64,000 nt of DNA from Proteus cibi (GCF_003144405.1 NZ_PENW01000018.1:1-64000); one strand, 5' to 3'. Counted from the stretch's first letter, positions 1 to 8,963 are shown. Numbers and translations: made by a program. Notes: generated by a model from the letters alone, not told the origin.

Positions 1-462
1 AAAATAGGTATTGCCTTTTTCCTCATCGCCACGAGATAAATTAGGGGGTTTAGGCGCGGGGATCAGCATTTGAGCGACACCCCCAATCATCATGGCTGCA
101 CCACCCGCCATCAAAGATGTGGCAACGGTTGCGGAGATCCACGCAGGCCCCCACCATCCCAATGAAAACAAAGCAGCACCCGCAACAAACTGAAAAACAC
201 CGACGTTTTTAGCGCCTGATAATTTCGGCACAATATGGACGACCGCGTTATCCGGTAAGGTTTCATTGAATTTTTGGTGAACTTCTTGCGGGGAAATATC
301 GGTACCGGCAATGCGGACTTGATACCAACCATCACGAATGGCGAGGCGTAAGGCTGGAATTTGAATAAAAAGCGCGTGAAGCCCTTCAGAGGCGGTATTC
401 ACATTTAAATCAAAGCGACGTCCAAATCGTTGCAAATTCCCATAAAGTCGGAAGGTTGCCAA
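1..462 (-). CDS. Tail assembly protein I (gpI), 3' end cut by window
   Basis: Lambda gpI-like tail-tip assembly protein. Translation opens at a TTG (460-462) and stays open for 154 codons to the window edge. It begins MATFRLYGNLQRFGRRFDL, the conserved gpI start; a glycine- and alanine-rich hydrophobic segment follows near residues 90-135. The start lies 58 bases inside the end of gene K, the same K/I overlap seen in lambda. The protein helps to build the tail tip with gpJ, gpL and gpK and is not expected in the virion. Family and order are recognised; the TTG start is inferred from the conserved N-terminus, since no ATG fits. Confidence 0.85.
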   Translation of the reverse strand, partial: MATFRLYGNLQRFGRRFDLNVNTASEGLHALFIQIPALRLAIRDGWYQVRIAGTDISPQEVHQKFNETLPDNAVVHIVPKLSGAKNVGVFQFVAGAALFSLGWWGPAWISATVATSLMAGGAAMMIGGVAQMLIPAPKPPNLSRGDEEKGNTYF

Positions 463-1133
463 TCGCGGTAACGCCAGATTGAGTGCGTCATTCGTTGCCA
501 TCGTTCGTTATACTCCTCACGTTTACTGAGTTGATTAGGTATGTGATGCAAAATCGTTTGATTGCCTAAATAGATCCCTGCGTGATTAGCACGAGAGCTG
601 GCATAACAGCACAAAATAATATCGCCGGGTTGCGCCTCTTTTTTGACCTGCCGAAAACCACTGCTCACCATATTATCGAGATACAACTCTTTGCCTTGGC
701 GCCACCAATTATCATGTCGCTCAAAATCAGGCAGATCATGCCCTGCCAAATGATAAGCGTCTCGAAACAACCCGTAACAATCTGTTGAGCCATGAACAAA
801 TTGGCGACCTAATAGATGAGGCACCGGTTGATAGCTGTAAATTTTTTCATCACAGACCACCCACCACGGCAATGCGCTGTTCACCTGCAGTTGTCGGTCT
901 AATGTACTGAGGTACTGTTGGCCTTCAGGGTGACTGTGCACAACCACAATCACCTCACCCTGCTGTTCGGCTCGAATAAAATCATCAAAAGAAATCGTGA
1001 AGTGGTTTTTCGGATCAGCATGCTGATTAACGCAAGGTAAATACTGTTCACCCTGCGCGGTACTTATCAATAAGCCACACGCTTCTAAGGGCGCTTGCTC
1101 TTTTGCCTGCGCCAAAATTGCTTGTTCAATCAT
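405..1133 (-). CDS. Tail tip assembly protein K: MPN/JAMM plus NlpC/P60 domains
   Basis: Lambda gpK-like protein of 242 residues. The N-terminal MPN (JAMM metalloprotease-like) domain carries HSHP at 66-69 and Asp79; the C-terminal NlpC/P60 cysteine peptidase domain has its likely nucleophile at Cys119 (TDCYG) and His184 (ANHAGIYLG). Such proteins act at the tail tip and may open peptidoglycan during DNA entry. A GTG at 1142 would add three residues, but the ATG at 1133 sits eight bases after an AAGG ribosome site and is preferred. It lies between L and I as in lambda. Both sets of catalytic residues look intact. Confidence 0.9.
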   Translation of the reverse strand: MIEQAILAQAKEQAPLEACGLLISTAQGEQYLPCVNQHADPKNHFTISFDDFIRAEQQGEVIVVVHSHPEGQQYLSTLDRQLQVNSALPWWVVCDEKIYSYQPVPHLLGRQFVHGSTDCYGLFRDAYHLAGHDLPDFERHDNWWRQGKELYLDNMVSSGFRQVKKEAQPGDIILCCYASSRANHAGIYLGNQTILHHIPNQLSKREEYNERWQRMTHSIWRYRDWQPSDFMGICNDLDVALI

Positions 1134-1154
1134 AAGAAACACCTTAGGAGGGAA

Positions 1155-1859
1155 TTAACGATTACCAATGCGGGAAGTTGAGACAAACGCGCCTATACGT
1201 GATTCGTTTTTCCTTAATTTACAATCACTAAGGCGTTTACCGCATTTGTCTTTTAATGGATCGGTGGTTGGCTTTCCCCATTCATCAGCAACAGGAGGCC
1301 CTTTGTATCCGCATTCTTCAGAGCGATATCCCCAAGGACAGATATCCGACAAAATCACGCGACCAGGAAGCATTAATCCGTCTGTTTCACTGGGTGTGGC
1401 TAACATAAAGGTAGCAGTCACTGAATTTAAACTAGTCATCTGCTCAATGATCCAGCGTGTCACAATTTCTTGTGATGGGTCAGCATTAGGATTGCCTTGA
1501 GGAAAATTTACCGCATCTAAGAATTGAGTACTGACAATGCGACGTACCACCAGCCCACCAATTGCACTATCTAGCTGACTGGCAATCCCTGTAATCAACC
1601 CGAATAAATTCGACAATGTAATAGTGGGTCGCCCTGATGGCCCTTTGCCATTAAAAGAAAACCCTTCACCTTTCACAGGGTAAGGCTCATAGGTGTTTCC
1701 TTGCCAGATTAACGGCTCTTTACGTTGATTGAGTCCATCAAAAAAGCGGTACCGAATACCGCCTATCTTGGTTAAATCAAATTCGTAAAGTTCAAGTAAG
1801 GCATCCGAGGAGGAGAGTTCGGTAACACTAATTCGCATTTCAGGAGGTATATGTTGCAT
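1155..1859 (-). CDS. Minor tail protein L (tail tip, iron-sulfur type)
   Basis: Lambda gpL-like tail-tip protein of 234 residues, close to the lambda size. Four C-terminal cysteines (174, 183, 206 and 213) match the cluster that in lambda-type gpL binds a 4Fe-4S centre; the iron-sulfur role is family knowledge, the cysteines are visible. The ATG follows a GGAG site. Directly upstream is a hairpin terminator that ends the two-gene accessory insert lying between M and L, so L must be translated from transcripts that read through it, as expected for Q-modified late transcription. Confidence 0.92.
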   Translation of the reverse strand: MQHIPPEMRISVTELSSSDALLELYEFDLTKIGGIRYRFFDGLNQRKEPLIWQGNTYEPYPVKGEGFSFNGKGPSGRPTITLSNLFGLITGIASQLDSAIGGLVVRRIVSTQFLDAVNFPQGNPNADPSQEIVTRWIIEQMTSLNSVTATFMLATPSETDGLMLPGRVILSDICPWGYRSEECGYKGPPVADEWGKPTTDPLKDKCGKRLSDCKLRKNESRIGAFVSTSRIGNR

Positions 1860-1871
1860 ATTAGCTCCAAT

Positions 1872-1893
1872 AAAAAACCACCTAAAAAGGTGG
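1872..1893 (-). terminator. Rho-independent terminator after the M-L accessory genes
   Basis: On the minus strand CCACC (1889-1893) pairs with GGTGG (1878-1882) across a T-rich loop and is followed by six T. It lies between the stop of the secreted accessory gene and the start of gene L. A very similar terminator followed by TATTGGAG and a start codon occurs at 17073-17100. Confidence 0.75.
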
Positions 1894-1942
1894 CTTATTA
1901 TAATTTCTGTAAATATTTAAAATAATAAAATTAATATGATTT

Positions 1943-2422
1943 TTATAGTTTCCAGCCACAGTATTTTGATACTGATTTTGAAACTTCATCTATGTGATCA
2001 GTTTTAAATTCGCTTACAGTTTGAGTTCTATTATATGGCTTATAACCAATAATTAATTTATTACTATTATTTATTTTTTTTATAAATTGTATCGGACTTA
2101 AAGGAAATAAGGTGTCATTGTCTCCCCCTATTTCCCAACTTTCGGTATATGCTTTCTTCCCATCAATTCTGATAGTAACTTTGCTATAATCATCCAAACT
2201 TATAAAATCATCTGTCGCAAGGAATACATCAGTCTTATTGTCAACACATCTTAATACTAAAGCCCCTTCACCACTTTCAGGTGGTAATATTGCAAAATAA
2301 TCTATTTTATCAGTTAATTTATTCTCTTCTTTAGTTATGATCCATTTTCCTAACGATATATTTTCACTACCGATTACACCAAATGAAGTAAATAACAAAA
2401 CTGTTAGTATTATATTTTTCAC
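1943..2422 (-). CDS. Secreted accessory protein, VasI/TagO-like
   Basis: Small exported protein of about 159 residues. A signal peptide (KNIILTVLLFTSFGVIGS) is followed by a beta-rich domain with two cysteines (LRC and KYCGWKL). The fold and the C-terminal CGW remind me of the VasI/TagO family associated with type VI secretion, which also occurs in prophages as cargo; that is a weak resemblance. Two adjacent GTG codons (2425 and 2422) follow an AAGGA site; the second has the better spacing. It is the second gene of an insert between tail genes M and L and has its own terminator, so it is probably a moron expressed in the lysogen. Confidence 0.55.
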   Translation of the reverse strand: MKNIILTVLLFTSFGVIGSENISLGKWIITKEENKLTDKIDYFAILPPESGEGALVLRCVDNKTDVFLATDDFISLDDYSKVTIRIDGKKAYTESWEIGGDNDTLFPLSPIQFIKKINNSNKLIIGYKPYNRTQTVSEFKTDHIDEVSKSVSKYCGWKL

Positions 2423-2470
2423 CACTAGTCCTTATTTCAATAATCTAAAGTGAAATAACCTATATAACAA

Positions 2471-2740
2471 TTAGTTATTTTTATCATATTGAGTCATGAT
2501 GTATTTATATATTTTTTCGGCATCCTTGCATTGCTTTGAGCTATCATTGTCTACAACACACTCACCATGATAACGTGAGATCATAGATACAATACCAATA
2601 GCATCTACAAAGTATTTTTCACACTCAACACTACCTTTACAGGCTTCTTGTTTTGCATGATCGATAACTGTAATTTCATCAATAGCAAAGGAATAAGAAC
2701 ATGTTAACAATGCTATCGCACCAAATAATACTCTTTTCAT
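2471..2740 (-). CDS. Small secreted accessory protein of unknown function
   Basis: An 89-residue protein not recognised as any family. It begins with a clear signal peptide (MKRVLFGAIALLTCSYSFA), then a charged domain with four cysteines (EACKGSVECEKYF, GECV, KQCKD) that could form two periplasmic disulfides. The ATG at 2740 follows a strong GAGGG site; an upstream in-frame start at 2776 would spoil the signal peptide. It is the first gene of the accessory pair between tail genes M and L, and 48 bases separate it from its partner. A possible promoter (TTGTTT, 16 bases, TAAAAA) precedes it. Export and position suggest a lysogenic conversion or superinfection role; that is inference. Confidence 0.6.
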   Translation of the reverse strand: MKRVLFGAIALLTCSYSFAIDEITVIDHAKQEACKGSVECEKYFVDAIGIVSMISRYHGECVVDNDSSKQCKDAEKIYKYIMTQYDKNN

Positions 2741-2778
2741 ATCACCCTCATTAAAGTTATTTTTATCAATCAGCATAA

Positions 2779-3108
2779 TTAAAACAAAGTCTGTTCAAAT
2801 TCAGCTGTTATTTCAGTTCTAATCATCCCAACTGATGATGACCACTTTCGACATATTACCTGAATTAATTCTGATTGATGAGGTGGCTTCCATAAAAATG
2901 CGGTGACACCAGCATGTTTTTCTAAAAATGACTCAATCCGCAAGCTTTCACTATTTATATAGATTAGCGTTACATTGTACTTTTTTAGATTATTATTAAT
3001 ACCGTCAGGGCGACGCTGTTCATAACCGTCGCCAAATTTCACTGATTTTACTCGAGGCTCAAACTCCTTTTTCATATCAGGTTTAACTTTCCACTTAAAT
3101 GATTCCAT
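2779..3108 (-). CDS. Minor tail protein M
   Basis: Lambda gpM-like tail-tip protein, 109 residues, the usual size. The family features FGDGYEQRRPDG and FLWKPPHQ are present. The ATG begins directly after the stop codon of tape measure gene H, so the two are translationally coupled. In lambda, gpM joins the tip complex after gpH and gpL. The gene order H-M is conserved, but the next lambda gene L is displaced here by a two-gene insertion. Confidence 0.9.
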   Translation of the reverse strand: MESFKWKVKPDMKKEFEPRVKSVKFGDGYEQRRPDGINNNLKKYNVTLIYINSESLRIESFLEKHAGVTAFLWKPPHQSELIQVICRKWSSSVGMIRTEITAEFEQTLF

Positions 3109-6100
3109 CTACATAGCTCCACCATCACGACGCTGGCTCATAATATAGTCCTGAGCACCACGTTTACTGATTTCATAAACCTTTTTCAATGCCTCAGGAC
3201 CTATCTGTCCATTGCTACCATCATTTTGAATAGTTATATGGTTTATCTGAGTAACACCTGCTCCTTGATTAGGCATTTTCGCAATAACGCCCAACTTTCC
3301 ATCAGCGCCTCGTCGTAGAGGGAAAATACCTTCTGGTCCCGCCTCTCCCATCAAGCCTGCGCCTTTTGCAAACGCAAACATGGTAGGTTTATGAACGATC
3401 TGCCCACTGTAAGCGCTTAGACTGGCTGAGTTATAAACCCCACCGTCCGCATTCGCAACAGGAGCACCAAACCCAAAGCCCATCGCCTCTATTCCTTTAA
3501 CTAATGACATTTTAATTAAAATATCCGTTAGCATTTTAAGAATGGATTTTGTAAAGTCTTTGAAATTGGCTTCACCTTCAAATAATACGTTGGTTAACTG
3601 ACTACTAAACCCATTAAGCGCCATTGATGTTGCGTTTTGCACTTGAGAGTTAACATCAAGAGCGGTGTCTTTATAGTTACCCCACGCGGTTTGGGCACCC
3701 GCTAACCAATCAGCCCGCTTCTGATCTTCAACTTCATAGGTTTTTTGTTGCTCGGCTAACATATTATTTAGTTGTGGGTTCTCTTTTTGACCAGCAAGAA
3801 GCTGAGCACGTTCCAAGTAACGTTGCTGTTCTCTTGCCGACTTGCCCATACTTTCTTCAATCGCTTTACGTTTTTCCGACTGCTGAGCAATGTATTTATC
3901 AGCCTGGTCTTGCATCTTGTTTAAGCGTTCTTGCAAGGTAACTTCATCACCCACTAATGCGAGCTTTTCCTTTTGAGCAAGAATATTTTCTTTATTTGAT
4001 AGCAAAGACTTTTCGGCATTAGTTAATCGGCGTGTCAATTGCGCTTCTTCTAGAATTGCAAATTGTGCCTGCTCTTTTTGAAGATCCTTGCGTTGTTGAC
4101 TGATAACATCATTAGCGCTTTGATGTTTTTTAAGAATTTCTAACTGGGCTTGTAATGAGAGTAAATCGCGAGAAGCTTTTTCCTCTTCACGATCGCCAGC
4201 AGAAACTTTATAAGGTTTGATTTTAGGTGGTTGGAGTGGTTTGTGATCCCTCCATCGACGATTGATTTCCGTTTCATATTTTTTAAATTCTTCTGTACTT
4301 AACGTCCATTTTTTTGCCTCTAATTGAGCTAGTTCCTTGTTTCTTCTAATTTCTCGATCTGCATATCTATTCTCTAACTCATCTCTTATCCTTAACCTAT
4401 TTACTTCTAATTGCTCATTATTTTTTATAGCTTGAGCTTCTTTTTCCGGTTTTTCTAAATCATAGAGTTGCCCCCTCAGTTTGCTTAAATTAGCCTTAAC
4501 ATCCTCAACTGTTTGCCCTGTTCTGTCATGATGTAGCTTCACGGTAAATGGGTTTAACTGAAAATTAACTAGCATTTCTTCGTGTTCACGGATCTCATCT
4601 TGTAAAGAGCTTCCGAGCTTAAAACGAAGTACAGCATCTTTAGCCTGATTAGTCGCATTTTTAATGCGAACCCAGGCATCTTCTATTGTTAGCAGTTTGT
4701 TAGGTATTTCATTAGCACCGTCATTAATAGATTGTGCATAAGCATCAATTGCCAATCGTGCTGCTTCGGTTTTATTACCTTGCAATTCGAGCGTTCTGAT
4801 TTGCTCTAATTGGGATGCTGTGAGATGGTGATTCGCTTTTTCTAATTCAAGCGACATTTGAAGCGGTTCATCTTGCAAGCGTTTAAACTGATCAATCGTG
4901 GTATCAATCGCCTGCCCTGTGATGTAATTCATCTGTGCGGCCGCTTTTGAAACACGGGAAATCTCATTATTTGAAAATACGCCTGTACCGACAACACTCG
5001 AAATGGATGATGCCATTTCACCACGCGTAATACCGCCACCCGCAAGGGTTCGCGCCATTTCATTTAATTGGCTCGCGGATTTATTTGCGTAGTTACCCGT
5101 TAATATCAACTGCTTGTTAAATTGGGAAAACTCTCTTTCTGCATCATAAGCTAATTTTGCAACGCCCGTTAAACCGGCAGTAATTCCTCCCCAAATACCA
5201 CCACGAACCAGTGAGCCCATATTAAAGGAATTAGCAATCCCCTGAAGACGACCAGATAATGACTTACTGTTTTTATCAAACTCTTTAGTTTCTTTGTTCG
5301 ATTCAGATAATCGACGAATATAGATCTCGGCTGAAGAACTGACGCCAAGTTGAGAAGCTTGATAACGCAACATTTGTTCACGACTTAAATTTTGAGTAGC
5401 GACTTGCTCCTTTAACCGCTGAATAAACCGTGTTTTTTGTTGTGTTAGAGACTCTTCTTCTCGGCGTAATTTCATTGACTCTGAAGTAATAGCAGAAATA
5501 AGCACCTGATAATCGCGCTGATGGATGGTGCCTTTCTTCACTTCTTGGTTTAACTGAGCCTGAATGGCTCTTAACGCTGATGCACTACCTGATAATCCTT
5601 TAACGGCTTCGATTTGTTTGTAGTATTTTTCAGTATTCGCATCTTGTTGATCTTGTATCGCCTTTATTCTTGATTGAGTGACATTTTGAATTTCGGCAAA
5701 CTGCTCACCTGTAATTTTGAGCTTGTCATAAGCCTTTGTTGATTTATTTAAAACCTCAGTGAGTTGTTCGAGTGCATCTCTCGTTTGCCCAACACTTTGA
5801 GCTTGCTCTAAAAAAGCATCTGCTTGTTTGCGTGATTCAATAGCTGAACGCGCTTCTTCCTGTGCGATCCGCTGATAATAATCAGCCCGTTGTTGCTGGG
5901 AAATTTCTTGTTGATTGTTAAGTTCTTGAAGAGACTGCGCAGTACTCTCTGCTGAACTGCGAGCAGATTGCGCTTGTTGTTCAACCAGTTGAGCCATACG
6001 TCGTTGACTGGCTTCGGCTTTTTCTGCGGTTTCTTGCAGTTGACGTTCAACACGCCCCATTTGCTGGCTGAAATCTGCTGTTTCAGCGCCTAAATTAATC

Positions 6101-6126
6101 GTGAGATCCGCTATTTGTTGGCTCAT
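3109..6126 (-). CDS. Tape measure protein H
   Basis: Tail length tape measure protein of 1005 residues (lambda gpH is 853). Residues about 15-290 are Gln/Glu/Lys-rich coiled coil, residues about 308-330 are a hydrophobic Gly-rich segment, then a second long coiled coil runs to about 850, followed by the C-terminal domain that includes GGVYNSASLSAYSGQ. Lambda tail length scales with this protein, so the tail should be somewhat longer than that of lambda; this is an inference. The ATG has a GGAG site and overlaps the end of the T frame by 32 bases, as in lambda. Confidence 0.93.
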   Translation of the reverse strand: MSQQIADLTINLGAETADFSQQMGRVERQLQETAEKAEASQRRMAQLVEQQAQSARSSAESTAQSLQELNNQQEISQQQRADYYQRIAQEEARSAIESRKQADAFLEQAQSVGQTRDALEQLTEVLNKSTKAYDKLKITGEQFAEIQNVTQSRIKAIQDQQDANTEKYYKQIEAVKGLSGSASALRAIQAQLNQEVKKGTIHQRDYQVLISAITSESMKLRREEESLTQQKTRFIQRLKEQVATQNLSREQMLRYQASQLGVSSSAEIYIRRLSESNKETKEFDKNSKSLSGRLQGIANSFNMGSLVRGGIWGGITAGLTGVAKLAYDAEREFSQFNKQLILTGNYANKSASQLNEMARTLAGGGITRGEMASSISSVVGTGVFSNNEISRVSKAAAQMNYITGQAIDTTIDQFKRLQDEPLQMSLELEKANHHLTASQLEQIRTLELQGNKTEAARLAIDAYAQSINDGANEIPNKLLTIEDAWVRIKNATNQAKDAVLRFKLGSSLQDEIREHEEMLVNFQLNPFTVKLHHDRTGQTVEDVKANLSKLRGQLYDLEKPEKEAQAIKNNEQLEVNRLRIRDELENRYADREIRRNKELAQLEAKKWTLSTEEFKKYETEINRRWRDHKPLQPPKIKPYKVSAGDREEEKASRDLLSLQAQLEILKKHQSANDVISQQRKDLQKEQAQFAILEEAQLTRRLTNAEKSLLSNKENILAQKEKLALVGDEVTLQERLNKMQDQADKYIAQQSEKRKAIEESMGKSAREQQRYLERAQLLAGQKENPQLNNMLAEQQKTYEVEDQKRADWLAGAQTAWGNYKDTALDVNSQVQNATSMALNGFSSQLTNVLFEGEANFKDFTKSILKMLTDILIKMSLVKGIEAMGFGFGAPVANADGGVYNSASLSAYSGQIVHKPTMFAFAKGAGLMGEAGPEGIFPLRRGADGKLGVIAKMPNQGAGVTQINHITIQNDGSNGQIGPEALKKVYEISKRGAQDYIMSQRRDGGAM

Positions 6127-6439
6127 ATCGTACTCCGCCCGCTATCCCTTCACTGACCGCCATCATAGTCTCATCGTCCATATCAACAGCGGGTTTTCGT
6201 AACAACACGCTAAAATCCTCTGGCGATAAATTATCACTGCCACCAAAAACACTGGCGACAGTGAAGTTAAGTCCAGAAAAAGCATGATCAATGAGTTGGA
6301 GAGTGAAGGGAGTTTCATTAAAGAAGTGTAACCAATCAGCGAGCTCGGTCGCTGTCATTTCGCTGAGCATCCTGCGCCAATCCGCGCGTTTAAATTCATG
6401 TGACAAACGCAGGATAAATTGATGTTCACGGGCAACTAC
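6095..6439 (-). CDS. gpT part of the frameshifted tail assembly protein GT
   Basis: The lambda gpT equivalent, made only as the C-terminal part of a G-T fusion. The frame has no good start of its own. If ribosomes slip back one base at the last sense codon of G (CTG GAA AAG, 6439-6447), reading continues as VVARE... with no stop through SHEFKRADW to 6095, adding 114 residues. The fusion would have about 243 residues and bind the tape measure during tail assembly. Slippage of AAG onto AAA is favourable, but the first codon (GAA to GGA) pairs poorly, so the signal differs from lambda GGGAAAG. Confidence 0.8.
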   Translation of the reverse strand, partial: VVAREHQFILRLSHEFKRADWRRMLSEMTATELADWLHFFNETPFTLQLIDHAFSGLNFTVASVFGGSDNLSPEDFSVLLRKPAVDMDDETMMAVSEGIAGGVRYEPTNSGSHD

Positions 6440-6825
6440 TTTTCCAGTGACTCTTCCTGTGTATCACTGTGAATATTTTCATTTTCCGCGCTTTCAACTT
6501 GTGCCATCCCGCTAATCACCAGCACTTCTTTAGCTGCAAGAGCAAGTGCTTCAGGATTCCATGTAGAAAGAACATCATTGTAAATTAGCTCAACATCACC
6601 CGATCCACCGTGCGCTAATGAACGAGACACTAACCAGGCATTTGATTCTGTATTTGCACGAATAATCAGGGCTGTTTTTTTAACGCCTTCCACTTTTTCA
6701 ATATCGTCGTTTTTTTCTGATTGCTCGACTAAAAAATCAAAGTATTCAATGCGTTGAAGTGCTGATAATTCATACAACGCAACAGAATTACCGCCGTAAG
6801 TAAATTCTTTTTTATTTAAAAACAT
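6436..6825 (-). CDS. Tail assembly chaperone G
   Basis: Lambda gpG-like tail assembly chaperone, 129 residues. It coats the tape measure together with the longer GT product and leaves before tube assembly is complete. It starts MFLNKKEFTYGGN and ends SLEK at TAG. The end of the gene carries the slippery A-rich codons that give access to the T frame. It lies between the tube gene V and T, as in lambda. Confidence 0.88.
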   Translation of the reverse strand: MFLNKKEFTYGGNSVALYELSALQRIEYFDFLVEQSEKNDDIEKVEGVKKTALIIRANTESNAWLVSRSLAHGGSGDVELIYNDVLSTWNPEALALAAKEVLVISGMAQVESAENENIHSDTQEESLEK

Positions 6826-6836
6826 ACTGTTACCTT

Positions 6837-7358
6837 TTATTCATCGTCTTTTTTAATAACGGGCGCACTTTTTCCTTGCTCTGACGCTGATTTAATTTCT
6901 TCAGCAAGAGCTGGACGACCACTATTAGTGATCTTAATCGTGCGGGTGATCACTTCTTTTGCGGGTACCGTTTTTCCCAGCGAACTTACCCAGCCACGAT
7001 AAATATCGACTGCCCCATTCGGATAACGAATACGATAGTGGCGAACATCTCCCAGTTGGAACCAATCAACCAGATCTTTTTGTCCTTGCTCACCCGGTTT
7101 CCATGCCAGCGTAATATTGGCTTCACCTGCTGATTTTTCCCCCTGAGCTGTTGCTTTCCAATCCGCATCTTCATCGTCAAGATAGGTATCGTCATAACTG
7201 TCCGCGGTAATTTCACCCGGCTGTAACTCTTTAATTTTTGCCAGTCGCGTCCAATCCGTATCATCAAACGGCGCTTTTAATGGGTCTTCGGTACCGCTAT
7301 AAATCCAAAGCGTGGTACCAGCACCTTTTACGGGTGCTAATGGGTTTGGTGTAGGCAT
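6837..7358 (-). CDS. Major tail tube protein V without the Ig domain
   Basis: Lambda gpV-like tail tube subunit. Conservation with lambda is strong and continuous: [31 protein letters not shown] and [11 protein letters not shown]. At 173 residues it stops shortly after GRPALAEE, where lambda gpV (246 residues) goes on into an immunoglobulin-like C-terminal domain that decorates the tail surface. The stop is followed within 12 bases by gene G, so the missing domain seems to be absent rather than lost to a frameshift. The last residues are charged ([10 protein letters not shown]). Confidence 0.94.
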   Translation of the reverse strand: MPTPNPLAPVKGAGTTLWIYSGTEDPLKAPFDDTDWTRLAKIKELQPGEITADSYDDTYLDDEDADWKATAQGEKSAGEANITLAWKPGEQGQKDLVDWFQLGDVRHYRIRYPNGAVDIYRGWVSSLGKTVPAKEVITRTIKITNSGRPALAEEIKSASEQGKSAPVIKKDDE

Positions 7359-7369
7359 AATGATTCCTT

Positions 7370-7768
7370 TTACATTGAGTAACTAATTTGATAATTGAGA
7401 TCGACAGAACCCCATAACCCCATTTCTTCATCACGATGGTAGTCGTAGCCGTTAGGGGTCATATTTTCGATAAGATCGGACAGTGCGGGAATGGAGGTCA
7501 GTGCGGGATAAATCACAGCTTCAACCCATTTATCTAATTCAGCATCAGGGCTATTCGCACTGAGAAAAACTTCTATGTGAACAATCGCTTGCCAGCTATC
7601 TTCATCGAGGTTTTCACCTGTTGAAATAGCATCGGTGATATACACAGCAATCGCTGGGAAGTCGTTTTCATCCACAAAAAAAGGGCGACCATCAAATACT
7701 GTCGCCCCATTGGCATGAGGCTCAATCGCCTCTTTAATTGCGTGTCGGATCTGTGTGTGTTTGATCAC
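7370..7768 (-). CDS. Tail terminator protein U
   Basis: Lambda gpU-like protein, 132 residues (lambda 131), a hexameric ring that stops tube growth and joins the tail to the head. [38 protein letters not shown]-type and GYDYHRDEE segments match lambda closely. A GTG at 7768 is chosen: it overlaps the TGA of gene Z (GTGA), has a GGGAGG site five bases upstream, and reproduces the lambda N-terminus. Confidence 0.93.
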   Translation of the reverse strand: MIKHTQIRHAIKEAIEPHANGATVFDGRPFFVDENDFPAIAVYITDAISTGENLDEDSWQAIVHIEVFLSANSPDAELDKWVEAVIYPALTSIPALSDLIENMTPNGYDYHRDEEMGLWGSVDLNYQISYSM

Positions 7769-8328
7769 CAAACCCTCCCTTTTATATAAAGCCGTAATTG
7801 TTGCTTTAAGGCCGATGCCATTTCTTTAGGCATATCAGATTCAATAAGCTTCTCTGACTCTTCGGTGTAAGCCGTTGTTAACGGTGTGACGAGCGGAATT
7901 TTAACCACTTCGATAGGATAACGACTTTTCCCAACGCGCTGAAGAATATGCCAGCGCCCATTATCAAGCTGTTGAATAAAGGCATTAGGAAAAGAAAATT
8001 TGCCCACTTTCAACACACTCCCCGCTCCTTTCTGATTACCTCGTTTTCTTGATAGTTGAACGCGAGCACTACCCAAAGCAATGGCGGGTAAATTACCCCG
8101 GTTTATCACTAATCTAGCGCGAGGTGTTTTATAGCGACTGCTCGCACGATTAAGTCGAACACGTTGGCGAATAAGGCGTTGTGGCACTTTCGTTTCGGCT
8201 GAAACCCGTTTAACACTATGGCTAATGACACGGCGAGCAACACGATTAATCGCCATTGCTGTGGCTTTCGGTACCATTTCATCATTAATGCTATTCAAGT
8301 TTTTGATGGCTTGCTCTAACCCTTTCAT
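7765..8328 (-). CDS. Minor tail protein Z
   Basis: Lambda gpZ-like protein, 187 residues from the ATG at 8328 (lambda 192). MKGLEQAIKNLN at the start and the basic RRVISHSVKRVSAETKVPQ segment are typical. gpZ lets tails join heads productively. A GTG at 8337 is also in frame, but the ATG has the better ribosome site and matches the family start. The gene overlaps U by four bases and begins ten bases after the FII-like gene ends. Confidence 0.9.
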   Translation of the reverse strand: MKGLEQAIKNLNSINDEMVPKATAMAINRVARRVISHSVKRVSAETKVPQRLIRQRVRLNRASSRYKTPRARLVINRGNLPAIALGSARVQLSRKRGNQKGAGSVLKVGKFSFPNAFIQQLDNGRWHILQRVGKSRYPIEVVKIPLVTPLTTAYTEESEKLIESDMPKEMASALKQQLRLYIKGRVW

Positions 8329-8337
8329 ATCACCCAC

Positions 8338-8610
8338 CTATTTAATCCAAATATGTGGCTTACCATTAAACTTTTGATATCGCGTGATTTGGTAAGTTTT
8401 GCCCTCAATTTCAACAGTATCCTTACGGTCAGGTTGATAGGTTGACGAAAAAATAACATAACTCACCCCATCACCACTCATCGGTCCCAATTCAGGGATA
8501 AAATGAGATTCGAGTGCTTGATAAAAAACACCATTGATACGGATGGGAACCCCCATCCGTTCTTCGGTCACGTTATCCATTCTTTTTACCAACCGTTCAA
8601 ATGGATTCAT
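8338..8610 (-). CDS. Head-tail joining protein, FII-like
   Basis: A 90-residue protein in the place of lambda FII (117 residues), the head-tail connector to which the tail binds. The C-terminal part (DTVEIEGKTYQITRYQKFNGKPHIWI) has the short beta-strand pattern of this family. Sequence similarity to lambda is low, so the call rests on size, position between the capsid cement gene and Z, and the C-terminal pattern. The ATG has an AGGAAA site. Confidence 0.7.
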   Translation of the reverse strand: MNPFERLVKRMDNVTEERMGVPIRINGVFYQALESHFIPELGPMSGDGVSYVIFSSTYQPDRKDTVEIEGKTYQITRYQKFNGKPHIWIK

Positions 8611-8621
8611 CGTTTCCTGCC

Positions 8622-8963
8622 TTATGGCGTACCCGCTGGCGCAAACACATTCAGTTTAACCGTGACATTTTCACTCGATGCATCCGCATCATCCCAAACA
8701 ACACCAGCAGGTGTACCACCTGTATCCACCACGACATTGTCTTTAACGGACGCCGTCGCACCGGCTTTTAAGGCAATACCGGCTTTCTTGTTCAGCAAGA
8801 AAACACCTTCTGAAAAACCATCACCTTTCTCACTAGGTTGAATATCCGTAATCGCAACACAAGCAATAGCGCCAACGTGCACCAGTTGACCACTTTTAAT
8901 GATCTCTTTTGTGCTATTAACCAGAGCAATTGTGCCACCCTGTTGTACATAATTTTTAGCCAT
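8622..8963 (-). CDS. DUF2190 capsid cement/decoration protein
   Basis: A 113-residue DUF2190 family protein: MAKNYVQQGGTIALVN, then IKSGQLVHVGAIACVA and a C-terminal VTVKLNVFAP. Members are head-associated beta-structured proteins thought to decorate or cement capsids, taking the place of lambda gpD. Here it lies downstream of the capsid gene rather than upstream as in lambda. The start is clear (AAGGAG, seven bases, ATG). Confidence 0.85.
   Translation of the reverse strand: MAKNYVQQGGTIALVNSTKEIIKSGQLVHVGAIACVAITDIQPSEKGDGFSEGVFLLNKKAGIALKAGATASVKDNVVVDTGGTPAGVVWDDADASSENVTVKLNVFAPAGTP

Noticed and set aside
5169-6053. Two small frames inside the tape measure gene
   Set aside because: Out-of-frame readings of a coiled-coil gene, no starts.
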